From an uncultured Pirellulaceae bacterium (GTDB lineage: Bacteria; Planctomycetota; Planctomycetia; Pirellulales; Pirellulaceae), in NCBI GenBank assembly GCA_938083195.1, contig CALKCK010000028.1, positions 1 to 43,693 on the forward strand: a stretch of 43,693 nucleotides of DNA. The letters are read 5' to 3'. The notes beneath the pieces were generated by a model. That model ran no database searches and had not been told where the DNA came from. It saw nothing but the letters and a program-made list of their open reading frames with translations. Shown in pieces: positions 25,658 through 34,285 of this stretch; the stretch's first letter is position 1, and each line of letters opens with the position of its first letter. Position numbers and translations under genes: made by a program.

Positions 25658-26016
25658 TGCTTTCTTCCTGCCTATTTGCAGTTGCAGTCCACGAGAAATC
25701 CTAACATTCCACTACCGGGGAATTCCGAGGGATTCCGCTAAGGTGAGTATCGGGTGTTGGTTTGTGAGGGTTGAATAAGAAAGCAGGAATTTGACGAACA
25801 TATCATTTTTTCGAGATTTGATATCAAAAAATGGGCCGTCTAGAGCTTTACTATCCTAACGAAATACCCCAAAACTCCCGATTTTACACCAAGGGGCTAA
25901 CTTTGAGGTATACTGGAACTAATTGAATGCAGAACTGTCAAACTCTTATGAGGTTGGCATTTATCAAAAATCGCCTGTTGATTAATAAACTGGGCGAGTT
26001 TGGGAGAAAAGCAGAG
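25658..26016. other. Divergent promoter region, barrel protein / metalloprotease
   Basis: 359 bp, AT-rich toward 25800-25930. Contains the 12-bp palindrome TTTGATATCAAA (25817-25828). The metalloprotease frame is open from 25927, but its signal peptide begins at 26017. Both products are exported, so joint regulation is possible. Confidence 0.5.
25817..25828. promoter_or_regulatory. 12-bp palindrome TTTGATATCAAA (candidate operator)
   Basis: Perfect palindrome, 160 bp upstream of the barrel gene and 190 bp upstream of the metalloprotease gene, in AT-rich DNA. Could be chance. Confidence 0.3.
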
Positions 26017-27048
26017 ATGAGTCGAAGAATTTCAAAACTGATAGCAGGTGCACTTTCTGGTGTAGCGCTGCTTTTAAGTCCAGTTAACGTCAATGCTGAC
26101 GTTATCAATATTAACTATAGTGCAGTTGACCCGTCGGCAATCCCTGCCGTGAGGGCTGCGGAGGCGATCTGGGAAGCCCGGATTCAGGCTTACAGCACCG
26201 AATTGCCGCGAGCCATCCGGGATCAACTTGGTTCTTTAACCATCGACGCAACGGTTGAACCAATCGACGGTGCTGGCGGTATCCTCGGTCAGGCGGGTCC
26301 GACAGCGATTCTGACGCTCGGCTCGAGTCGTCGGAATTTTGCGGTTGCGCTTCGCTCTCAAATGACATTTGATCTCGATGATTTCCCTTCGATGACCGCT
26401 GATGGGATTTTAGTCACCGTGATTGCCCACGAAATGGGGCATGCTCTTGGTTTCGGAACCTTGTTTGATGGAAATGGCCTTGTCGGGCCTTTAAATGGAT
26501 TTGGTCAGACTGAGTATATAAACGGCGAATACGCTCTGATAGGCTACCGGCGCGATATCAGTAATCCAGTTGCCTCATTCGTTCCATTGGAACAACGAGG
26601 TGGTGCAGGAACAGCACTTGGGCACTGGGTTGATTTACCACCTTTCTTCAATCAAGCCTTTACTGGCGCGTTCAAAAAAGAACTAATGACCGGATTTATT
26701 GGCGATCTAGATCCGGATACCGGAGCTATTGTGTTTGCGAATTCTTTTGTTGCCCAAGCGACATGGGGTGCAATGGCAGACCTCGGATTTGCGGTTGAGG
26801 GCGTTAACGGCGCGTTTGCGGCAAAAAAAGGCCGCGGAACCGGTCGGTGGCCAAAGATTACCGGTCAGGGAAGTAACCCCTTTGAAAACAACGGTATTCC
26901 TCCAGCAGAGGATCTGCGTTTTAATTTGGTAAGTATCAAAGGGGTTTCCAAGGTTTCGTTGGGATCGAAAGGTACTGGAGCAGAAGACGTCGAAACGACA
27001 GTGGGTGATGATCCTTACAGCCTGCGGAATCACCGCTGGGCAAAGTAG
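26017..27048 (+). CDS. Exported zinc metalloprotease, leishmanolysin (M8)-like
   Basis: 343 residues from ATG 26017, supported by GGGAG (26002-26006) and a signal peptide (1-27, cleavage VNA-DV); the frame is open 30 codons further upstream but without such a start. The zinc motif is HEMGHALGFG (H138, E139, H142). A third His lies 61 residues later in ALGHWVD (H203), followed by KELMTGFI with Met224 as the Met-turn. The HW ... ELMTG order is the leishmanolysin (M8) signature, so this is a metzincin-type protease acting outside the cytoplasm. No propeptide with an obvious cysteine switch seen, and no membrane anchor. Substrate unknown. It ends at a strong terminator, convergent with lysC. Confidence 0.87.
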   Translation: MSRRISKLIAGALSGVALLLSPVNVNADVININYSAVDPSAIPAVRAAEAIWEARIQAYSTELPRAIRDQLGSLTIDATVEPIDGAGGILGQAGPTAILTLGSSRRNFAVALRSQMTFDLDDFPSMTADGILVTVIAHEMGHALGFGTLFDGNGLVGPLNGFGQTEYINGEYALIGYRRDISNPVASFVPLEQRGGAGTALGHWVDLPPFFNQAFTGAFKKELMTGFIGDLDPDTGAIVFANSFVAQATWGAMADLGFAVEGVNGAFAAKKGRGTGRWPKITGQGSNPFENNGIPPAEDLRFNLVSIKGVSKVSLGSKGTGAEDVETTVGDDPYSLRNHRWAK

Positions 27049-27081
27049 GTTATCCTGCGAATCGTTTAAAAGTAAATCACT

Positions 27082-27113
27082 AAGGGCTCGTTTAAATACG
27101 AGCCCTTTTTTTT
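27082..27113. terminator. Intrinsic terminator, metalloprotease / lysC
   Basis: Stem AAGGGCTCGT (27082-27091) with ACGAGCCCTT (27098-27107), loop TTAAAT, then a run of T to 27113. It follows the metalloprotease stop by 34 bp. Confidence 0.93.
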
Positions 27114-27156
27114 GAGCTAGCAGTTTGTGGTTGGGGGGGTGTCTACAGCGCTTGGC

Positions 27157-28941
27157 TTATTTAAGTGAGTGGCGGAAGGCTTCGCGAAGGCACTGGATAC
27201 CTGGTTGCCCTGAATCACCGTCCACGATGACATTTACCCGAACTTCACTCGTATTCATCGTTTCGATATTGATGTTGGCATCTGAAAGTGCCCGAAACAT
27301 TCCGATAGCGACACCAGTGTGACTACGCAGACCGACTCCGGAGACGGATAATTTAGCGATCGTTTTTTTGAAATCGACTTTATCACATCCAAAGTCCTCA
27401 CAAACTTGATTAGCGACCGTGATGGCATTATCAAATTGTTCCCGAGGCATGGTGAAAGTAATATCAGCGATTTGAGAGCTGGCGTAACTTTGCACAATCA
27501 TATCCACAAAAACTCCCGCGGCAGCAATGCGGTCAAATAATTGGGCAGCGATTCCAGGTTCGTTGGGTACTTTGGACAGGGTGATTCGAGATTGGGAATC
27601 ATCGAGCGAAATATCGTCAATCATTAGCGATTCCATTCCCGTGTCGCGTTGCAGACGCTCGATAACTTCAGCAACGTTGACTTGGTTGGACGTATCCCGG
27701 GAGGGAAGCTGAGTTGGTTCTTTGGATTCGACTTTATCGAGAGCGAATTCGGAATGAACGGTTCTCAGTGCGTTTAATGCCTGCTCACGTTTGACGAGTG
27801 CGGAGATCTTAATTTCGCTGGTGGTAATTATTTCCATATTCACAGCCGCATTGGCTAGAGTCTGGAACATCCGATTGGCAACACCCGTTTGTTCGGCCAT
27901 TCCAAGTCCGACGACTGAAACCTTGGATACATTTTCGTCGACCAAGCCGATTCGGCCTCCCATCTTTTCAACGGACGGCTGAATCGCATCAATGGCGTCA
28001 CGTACTTCATTTCGCGGGACGGTGAAGCTGACTGCCGTGTTTCCGTTTTCCGCAACATTTTGAACAATCATGTCCACTGTGATTTTTTTGTCCGCAATCG
28101 GGGCGAAGATTTGAAAGATCGTTCCAGGGACGTCGGGGACTTCGAAGACGGAAATTAACGCTTCGTCTTTGGTCAATGCTGCGCCGCTCACAGCGAGGGC
28201 TGCAGTTTCAGAATCGTCGACAATGATTGATCCGGGTACGTCACTCAGACTGCTGCGAACGTGAATTGGAACATTGAATTTCTTTCCAAATTCAACGGAT
28301 CGACTGTGAAGTACACCTGCACCAAGGCTTGCTAATTCAAGCATTTCGTCATAACAGACCTGTCGGACAAGGCAAGCTTCAGGGAGGACGCGAGGGTCGG
28401 TTGTATAGACTCCGTCGACATCAGTGTAGATTTCGCATTGGTCAGCTCCGAGGACAGCAGACAGTGCGACCGCGGTCGTATCACTTCCTCCGCGACCGAG
28501 CGTTGTAATGTTCAGGTTGTCGTCGATTCCTTGAAATCCTGCAGCAATAACAATGTTACCTTCGTCGAGCAGGGTTTTGATTCGATCGGTGGAGATTGAA
28601 TGAATTCTAGCTTTGGTGTGAGAGCTGTCGGTCTTGATCCCGATTTGCGCTCCCGTGAGACTAACCGCCTTGTATCCAAGTGAATCAATGGCCATTGCCA
28701 TCAGGGCAACGCTCACCTGTTCGCCGGTTGAAAGCAGCATATCCATCTCCCTCGCGGGAGGCCGTTCATTGACTTCTTGAGCGAGGCCGATCAACGTGTC
28801 AGTGTTTTTTCCCATCGCACTAACGACCATCACAACTTGATTTCCTGTCTGATGGGCGCGAACTGCCTTCCTTGCGGCAGCAAGGATTTTTTGACTGTCG
28901 GCGACGCTGGTGCCACCAAATTTCTGTACAACAAGAGGCAT
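27157..28941 (-). CDS. lysC: Aspartate kinase with four ACT domains
   Basis: Phosphorylates aspartate, first step to lysine, threonine, methionine and diaminopimelate; cytoplasmic. 594 residues. Kinase domain 1-245: VQKFGGTSV at the start, GFQGIDDNLNITTLGRGGSD (catalytic loop), and YTDVDGVYTTDPR. The C-terminal half repeats the ACT pair: SVFEVPDVPGTIFQIFAP with VDMIVQNVAENGNTAVSFTV, then SKVSVVGLGMAEQTGVANRM; and again LSKVPNEPGIAAQLFDRIAA with VDMIVQSYASSQIADITFTM, then AKLSVSGVGLRSHTGVAIGM. So there are four ACT domains rather than the usual two, an arrangement also known from cyanobacteria, used for feedback control by lysine and/or threonine. The upstream leader carries competing hairpins. 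Confidence 0.95.
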   Translation of the reverse strand: MPLVVQKFGGTSVADSQKILAAARKAVRAHQTGNQVVMVVSAMGKNTDTLIGLAQEVNERPPAREMDMLLSTGEQVSVALMAMAIDSLGYKAVSLTGAQIGIKTDSSHTKARIHSISTDRIKTLLDEGNIVIAAGFQGIDDNLNITTLGRGGSDTTAVALSAVLGADQCEIYTDVDGVYTTDPRVLPEACLVRQVCYDEMLELASLGAGVLHSRSVEFGKKFNVPIHVRSSLSDVPGSIIVDDSETAALAVSGAALTKDEALISVFEVPDVPGTIFQIFAPIADKKITVDMIVQNVAENGNTAVSFTVPRNEVRDAIDAIQPSVEKMGGRIGLVDENVSKVSVVGLGMAEQTGVANRMFQTLANAAVNMEIITTSEIKISALVKREQALNALRTVHSEFALDKVESKEPTQLPSRDTSNQVNVAEVIERLQRDTGMESLMIDDISLDDSQSRITLSKVPNEPGIAAQLFDRIAAAGVFVDMIVQSYASSQIADITFTMPREQFDNAITVANQVCEDFGCDKVDFKKTIAKLSVSGVGLRSHTGVAIGMFRALSDANINIETMNTSEVRVNVIVDGDSGQPGIQCLREAFRHSLK

Positions 28942-29030
28942 TGTGATCTGTGGGGTGGAGTCAAAAGGTCGGTTGGAAAACCTTAGAATTTATCGCGAAT
29001 GCGGGGCTACCGAAAGCACCAACGGGAACT

Positions 29031-29077
29031 AACTTGATCCTCTTCGTAAGAACATAACGTAGTAGATCAAGTTATGT
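29031..29077 (-). promoter_or_regulatory. Two competing hairpins in the lysC leader
   Basis: AACTTGATC (29031-29039) is fully complementary to GATCAAGTT (29065-29073). ACATAAC (29052-29058) is complementary to GTTATGT (29071-29077). The two stems share three bases, so they can hardly coexist. They lie 90-136 bp upstream of the lysC start on the transcribed strand. No T run follows. Does not resemble the lysine riboswitch I know. Confidence 0.45.
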
Positions 29078-29189
29078 CGATTAAAAAGGCCTTAGGTGTT
29101 CCATTTCGTCCTGCATTGGCTCAACAGGCATCTGGTTTTTCTTTTCATGTGGGGAAACTGTCTCGATGGCAAGAGTCAATGGTTTGTGT

Positions 29190-30011
29190 CTAATTCTTGA
29201 TCCCAGTGGTTGAGATTCCGTCAATGAATGTCCGCTGTGCTAAAAAGAACAACACAATTATTGGAAGCGTAAATAAAACGCTGGCTGCAAGCAATAAATG
29301 AGTTTGATCTCCATACGAACTGACAAACCTCTCCAGGCCATAAGCAAGTGGGAATTTTTGTGGGTCATTGAGGTAAAGCAGTGGTCCGCTGAAATCGTTC
29401 CACGTTTGTACAAATTGAAATAATGCGACGGTGGCAATGGCGGGTTTAGAAAGTGGAATGAGTATTTTCCAAAACAATCCAAAGTGCGACAGGCCATCGA
29501 TACGACCGGCTTCGAAAAGTTCTTCTGGGAGTGTTAAAAAGAATTGTCGCAGTAGGAAAATGAAGAATGCATCACCGAGAAAAGTCGGGCCAATGATTGC
29601 CCAGAACGAGTTGTAAAGTCCCAGTTCGCTGATCAGCACGAATCGGGGGATCATGGTGACATGCCACGGTAGAAGCATACTTCCGACCACCAACGCGAAA
29701 AAATACTTCCTTTCACGCCAGCGGACTCGGGAAAGACCATAGGCAATTAACGCGCAAGACAACGTGGTTCCAAGGACGCAACCAGTGCATAAGATCAGCG
29801 TGTTCCCGAGGTACCTCAATAAAGGCATGCTCTCAAGTGCAACAGGATAGTTTTCCCAGCGGATGTTCTCGGGCCAAAGGCGGTAGGGGTTCCTCGCGAG
29901 TTGTTCCGTTGTTTTGAGCGAGCCACTAAGCATTAACAATAGCGGGAGCGAGAAAATCGCACTCGTTAACCACAGGATACCATAGAGAGAGAGTTGACTC
30001 ATTTTTTTCAT
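29190..30011 (-). CDS. Sugar ABC transporter permease, MalG type
   Basis: Inner-membrane permease of a carbohydrate ABC importer (CUT1 type). 273 residues, six membrane segments, starting SLYGILWLTSAIFSLPLLLM. The ATPase-contact EAA loop is EAGRIDGLSHFGLFWKILIP. PWHVTMIPRF and QTWNDFSGPLLYL are typical family blocks. Its ATG (30009-30011) overlaps the stop of the binding-protein gene in ATGA, so the two are translationally coupled. Last gene of the three-gene operon. Substrate not assignable beyond sugar-like. Confidence 0.94.
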   Translation of the reverse strand: MKKMSQLSLYGILWLTSAIFSLPLLLMLSGSLKTTEQLARNPYRLWPENIRWENYPVALESMPLLRYLGNTLILCTGCVLGTTLSCALIAYGLSRVRWRERKYFFALVVGSMLLPWHVTMIPRFVLISELGLYNSFWAIIGPTFLGDAFFIFLLRQFFLTLPEELFEAGRIDGLSHFGLFWKILIPLSKPAIATVALFQFVQTWNDFSGPLLYLNDPQKFPLAYGLERFVSSYGDQTHLLLAASVLFTLPIIVLFFLAQRTFIDGISTTGIKN

Positions 30012-31411
30012 GGATCTACATGCCCTCCATGGCGAAGGTTATGGTTGCGATTGAGATGCGTTTGGATTTGTTGTTCTGCTTCCTGGAGAATTTCATCAAC
30101 ATCAGCATTGGAATTGTTAAAGGCTTGGAATGCTGCCTGCTCGATGGTCCGCCGAAAAAAGGCCGCGCCGGCAACCGATGGAATTGGAAATTGATTCGGG
30201 CTTTCCGAAAGTTCAATGAAGGTTCGAAACAGCGGATTTTCATCTAAGTAATTTTGAAATTGAGGATCTTGCGTAACTGTTTTCGAAACTGGAATCCACC
30301 CTCCTTGTGAGCAGGTCTGTGCGGCTTGCGATGGGTTGGAGTAACCGACCCAGAACTTTGCAAACTCCCAGGCTCCTTGGGAGTTTTTTGCCCCTTGGGG
30401 GAATACAAAAAAATTACCGTTTACCCAGCCGGCATTTGTTCGTCCGGCACTTGTGTTCGGGACTGGGAGTGGGCATACGCCAAATTCTGGTGCTGCCACT
30501 CCCCTTGCCTGCCGGTTGTGAGTGAACGCCGCTAGATTTCGAACTCTCCATTGACCATCCATGATTACGGCATAGCGCCCGGACATTTCTTGATCGTTTC
30601 GTGGGAGTAAGGGAAATGTCTTGCCTGGCAGTGATTGGTCACCTTTTCGGAAGGCCGCAAGATTGTCCGCTCCGTAGTTCTGGGCATAACTGGCCATCCA
30701 TTGAAGGGCATCCCGGATCGGTGGTGAGTCGACGACAACTCGCTGTGACGAGGCGTCGTAAAAATCTCCGCCGAATACGTATCCCCAAGCCCATAATCTG
30801 CGGGAGTCGGGGATGTAGCCATAACGTTGTTTTTTTTCGGCGGAAAGGAAGGGGGCCAGTGCGTTGGCGATTTCATTGAGATCAGAGATGGATTGTGGCG
30901 GTTGAAGGTTGTGTTGTTCAAGTAAGGTTTTGTTGTAGTAGAGGGCTCGAATATCTAGGCCATTGCAAAGTCCGTACATTTTGTCTTGGTAAGTCGATAA
31001 GCGGCGGGCAGAATCGAGCATCCAGTGTTCCATCGCCGCCACCTCGGATGCTGGTGCAATATCTTCAAGGGGTTGGATGACTCCTCGTTGTCCCCAGTCA
31101 GCTAAAATGGGATCGTCTTGATTGACGATGTCAGGTGGATCACCGCCGGCGACTGCTAGGAAAAGTTTGGCTTGTAAGTTGTTGCCGGGCATTGCGATTG
31201 GCCGCACATAGTATTCTGTTTGCGAAGCATTGAATCGACGGGCGACGTCGTCGACGACATCGCGATCTTCCCCGCCCCAGAAATGCCAGAAAATTACTTC
31301 CGACCGGCCAATCGGGATTTGAGGTTCCTGATCATGCTGCCAGTTCTTCATCAGCGCAGCGCAGGCCAGTAGGCTAAATAGACCGCCAATGAATAGGTTT
31401 CTTTTTTTCAT
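30008..31411 (-). CDS. Sugar ABC transporter substrate-binding protein, lipoprotein-like
   Basis: Captures substrate outside the membrane and hands it to the permeases. 467 residues starting MKKRNLFIGG; this start overlaps the stop of the upstream permease as ATGA, which decides it over an open extension of 28 codons. LFSLLAC at residues 11-17 fits a lipobox with Cys17 as the lipid-anchored residue, though the -3/-1 pattern is only moderate. The family 1 fold is recognised by VIFWHFWGGEDRDVVDDVAR, AGGDPPDIVNQDD, YGLCNGLDIRALYYNKTLL and a C-terminal WEFAKFWVGY block. It lies between two permease genes. No sugar kinase or glycosidase nearby reveals its ligand. Confidence 0.9.
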   Translation of the reverse strand: MKKRNLFIGGLFSLLACAALMKNWQHDQEPQIPIGRSEVIFWHFWGGEDRDVVDDVARRFNASQTEYYVRPIAMPGNNLQAKLFLAVAGGDPPDIVNQDDPILADWGQRGVIQPLEDIAPASEVAAMEHWMLDSARRLSTYQDKMYGLCNGLDIRALYYNKTLLEQHNLQPPQSISDLNEIANALAPFLSAEKKQRYGYIPDSRRLWAWGYVFGGDFYDASSQRVVVDSPPIRDALQWMASYAQNYGADNLAAFRKGDQSLPGKTFPLLPRNDQEMSGRYAVIMDGQWRVRNLAAFTHNRQARGVAAPEFGVCPLPVPNTSAGRTNAGWVNGNFFVFPQGAKNSQGAWEFAKFWVGYSNPSQAAQTCSQGGWIPVSKTVTQDPQFQNYLDENPLFRTFIELSESPNQFPIPSVAGAAFFRRTIEQAAFQAFNNSNADVDEILQEAEQQIQTHLNRNHNLRHGGHVDP

Positions 31412-32400
31412 GAGCTCGTCCGATAGTGAACCCAGTGTTTTGAAGTTCGGAACAACAGCGTCGTTGCGGCTAAAAGAATTACAAATAGGATCCACGCCAT
31501 CGCAGAGGTGTAGCCCATTTCGAAATCAGAAAAGGCAGATAGAAACAACTGCATTGAAATTAGCATCAATGAACTACCTGGCTCTCCCGTCCCTTCACTT
31601 AGCACATAGACTGAGGCAAACGTTTGTACGCTGCGGATGAGTCCCATGATCAGATTGAAAAATATCACTGGAGAGAGCATCGGAAGTGTGACGTGGTAGA
31701 ATTTTCTGATGAGGTTAGCGCCGTCAATTTCTGCTGCTTCGTACAACTGGCCTGGGATGTCGCTGAGTGCGGCCAGATAAATCACAACGAAGTTACCAAC
31801 TCCCCACATCGTCATTAAAATTAACGCATCTTTGCTTCCAAATAAATTTAAGGTGCCTCCGTGGATCCACTGGGAGACCTCGGTCAGTCCGGCAGGACTG
31901 ATCGCCGATCGGGATTGATTCAGCCAGTTCTGATTGGGAATTCCGACCCATGAGAGCAAGTAGTTGATCATGCCGCTCTCTGGATCTAAGAGCCAGATCC
32001 AAAGGACACTCGCGGCAACGATGGGAATTACTGAGGGGAGGAAGACAAGCGTCCGGTAGATTGCCTGACCTTTGACTTTTGCAGACAGCAGCGTGGCGAG
32101 GAGAACGCCCGTGATCACAGACAGTGAGACAGAGATTACCGAGTAATAGAGTGTATTGGTGAGTGCCAATCCGAATCCTTGTTGGCTATGTAGCTCTGAA
32201 GCAAGCCGTCGGTAGTTTTCAAGACCGATGAATTCAGGAGGATTAATTAAGTCGAATCGACAAAGGCTCCAGTAAAAAGATGCGGCGAACGGCCATGCGA
32301 ACAAGAAAACAAACCCCACCATCCAAGGCGAGCAAAAGAGTAACCCGTAAAAACGATCGTTTTTTTCAGTTGGTTTTAGGTTAGTCGTGGATTGAGGCAC
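31408..32400 (-). CDS. Sugar ABC transporter permease, MalF type
   Basis: Inner-membrane permease, first gene of the operon. 330 residues with six membrane segments; the first is CSPWMVGFVFLFAWPFAAS. EAA loop EAAEIDGANLIRKFYHVTLP, preceded by IYLAALSDIPGQLYEA. Pairs with the MalG-like permease 1.4 kb downstream. No ATPase gene (MalK/UgpC type) is present in the operon or elsewhere in the window, so one from another locus must serve it. The 248-bp upstream region to tyrS presumably holds the promoter. Confidence 0.94.
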   Translation of the reverse strand: MPQSTTNLKPTEKNDRFYGLLFCSPWMVGFVFLFAWPFAASFYWSLCRFDLINPPEFIGLENYRRLASELHSQQGFGLALTNTLYYSVISVSLSVITGVLLATLLSAKVKGQAIYRTLVFLPSVIPIVAASVLWIWLLDPESGMINYLLSWVGIPNQNWLNQSRSAISPAGLTEVSQWIHGGTLNLFGSKDALILMTMWGVGNFVVIYLAALSDIPGQLYEAAEIDGANLIRKFYHVTLPMLSPVIFFNLIMGLIRSVQTFASVYVLSEGTGEPGSSLMLISMQLFLSAFSDFEMGYTSAMAWILFVILLAATTLLFRTSKHWVHYRTSS

Positions 32401-32648
32401 GGGGCACTGCCGCGGGGAATACGTTGGATGGAGTAAGGGTCATGATAGTGCATCAGGCGAAAAGGCGTGAGCGAGTGCCGCAACGTTTTGGAGATAATTG
32501 CCGAGTTGAGAGACTGGTTGGTATGTCTGCCAGAGTTTTTCCTTGCTTCGGCAGCGAAACACCTTGAGGGAAAAACAATCACCTTGCCAGTACAACCTTG
32601 GGCAAGTTATCTTAACGATTCCGCATTTCCCCATTTTAGAAAATAATA

Positions 32649-33932
32649 ATGAACGATATTTTTGAAGATCTCCAATGGCGAGGATTAATTCATCAAACCA
32701 CTGCGGATGAGTTATTGCCTAAATGGTTGTCTTCCGGGTCGCGGACGGTTTACGCTGGATTTGATCCAACCGCTGACAGTCTTCACGTTGGTAGTTTGTT
32801 GCCACTAATGATGTTGCGCCGTTTTCAAAAAGCGGGCCACAGGCCAATTGCAATCGCCGGGGGGGCAACCGGGATGATCGGCGATCCTAGTGGTAAAAGT
32901 GCTGAGCGAAATCTGCAAACGCCAGAGCAACTTGCAGCCAATCTTGCCGGGATTGAATCCCAGATGAGGCATGTTCTTGATTTTGACTGCGGGGACGAAT
33001 CGGCAGTGCTAGTTAATAACAACGACTGGATGAGTCAGTTTAGCTACGTTGAGTTCTTGCGAGATGTTGGGAAAAACTTCCCAGTTAATGTGATGCTCGG
33101 CAAAGATTCTGTGAAAAGTCGGCTCTCAAGCGAGGCAGGGTTAAGTTACACAGAATTTAGTTATATGCTGCTGCAGGCATACGATTTTGTTCATTTGAAT
33201 CGAGAGCATGGCTGCGAATTGCAGATTGGAGGAAGTGACCAGTGGGGGAATGTGACTGCGGGGATTGATCTTGGCCGTCGTATGTTAGGAGCTCAACTCT
33301 ACGGGATGACTTGCCCTCTGCTCACGAAAACGGACGGGTCGAAAATGGGGAAAACTGAATCGGGTGCGATTTGGTTGTCAGCGAAAAGAACCAGTCCTTA
33401 CAAGTTTTATCAATACTGGCTCAATGTGGCCGATGAGGACACTGGGACGTGTCTTCGTTTTTTGACGGAACTAGAGCGTTCGGAGATTGAAGCGTTGGAT
33501 GAATCGCGTGTTTCGGCTCCTGAGCAAAGAGCCAGCCAGAAAAAGCTCGCCGAGGAATTGACTCGGTTGATTCATGGTCCATCGGGGTTGGCGACAGCTC
33601 TTCAAGCAACAGAGATCTTTTTTGGGGCGGAAATTGAAAATCTGGATGACCGACAATTAACGGACATTTTTGCCGATGTCCCTAGCTGTGAACTCCCCGC
33701 GACTGAGTTGGCTGGCGAAGGCCTGGGGATAATGGATGCGTTGGTCAAATCAGGTTTGATGAAATCTAACGGCGAAGCTCGTCGCTCGATAAAGCAGGGT
33801 GGTATCTATATTAATAATCGTCGAGTCGGTGAAATTGATCGGCGTTTGACACCTGCTGATCTAACAAGCGAAACGGTTGTTGTGCTGAGAAGCGGCAAAA
33901 AGAAATATGCGTTGCTAAGGTTCAGTAGCTAG
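32649..33932 (+). CDS. tyrS: Tyrosyl-tRNA synthetase
   Basis: Charges tRNA-Tyr; class Ic synthetase. 427 residues. The HIGH-type motif is FDPTADSLHVGSLLPL, the tyrosine pocket includes QIGGSDQWGN, and the KMSKS-type loop reads SKMGKTESG (K232-T236). The C-terminal S4 RNA-binding domain runs from about residue 355 (LVKSGLMKSNGEARRSIKQG and beyond). No strong ribosome binding site before ATG 32649, which sits in AT-rich sequence. Divergent from the ABC importer operon. Confidence 0.97.
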   Translation: MNDIFEDLQWRGLIHQTTADELLPKWLSSGSRTVYAGFDPTADSLHVGSLLPLMMLRRFQKAGHRPIAIAGGATGMIGDPSGKSAERNLQTPEQLAANLAGIESQMRHVLDFDCGDESAVLVNNNDWMSQFSYVEFLRDVGKNFPVNVMLGKDSVKSRLSSEAGLSYTEFSYMLLQAYDFVHLNREHGCELQIGGSDQWGNVTAGIDLGRRMLGAQLYGMTCPLLTKTDGSKMGKTESGAIWLSAKRTSPYKFYQYWLNVADEDTGTCLRFLTELERSEIEALDESRVSAPEQRASQKKLAEELTRLIHGPSGLATALQATEIFFGAEIENLDDRQLTDIFADVPSCELPATELAGEGLGIMDALVKSGLMKSNGEARRSIKQGGIYINNRRVGEIDRRLTPADLTSETVVVLRSGKKKYALLRFSS

Positions 33933-34285
33933 TCGCGATTTTCGTTTTAATGCGTTCTCATGCATTGAGGCCGCAGTAAAGTTCTGTTGAGTTTCACGGT
34001 TCTGTGAATCCCCTGAGAGATGCTTAGGTAGTTGCCAAGACATTTGTTTGAAATGCGATGCTGCGCCTGATCTGCAAGCAAAATCGATGCTGGCAAACTG
34101 GATTTTACGTCTTCATGGCTGTTAAATTGTAACAATCATGCGAATCATACCGGAAATTCTAATGAGTTTGAGCTTTCTGTGTCGATGCTTTCTACCACAT
34201 GTACCACTATTTCGGGCGCCTTGTGCGCCAGAGATTGTGGATAACCTAGCCCTGAAAGCGTCGGGATTCGTCTCGGGAGACATCG
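33933..34285. other. Intergenic region tyrS to beta-helix protein
   Basis: 353 bp. No terminator recognised after tyrS. GGGAG (34275-34279) serves the next gene. Short open frames here look like chance. Confidence 0.5.

Noticed and set aside
28942..29189. Lysine riboswitch upstream of lysC
   Set aside because: The leader lacks the conserved core elements I would expect; only two simple competing stems are visible.
29074..29193. 39-codon plus-strand ORF starting MSIKKALGV in the lysC leader
   Set aside because: Lacks a convincing ribosome binding site, overlaps the leader hairpin, and runs into the end of the opposite permease gene; probably chance.
32376..32634. Two overlapping minus-strand ORFs between the ABC operon and tyrS
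   Set aside because: Both lie in different frames over a promoter-like gap with unremarkable composition and no ribosome binding site or motif.
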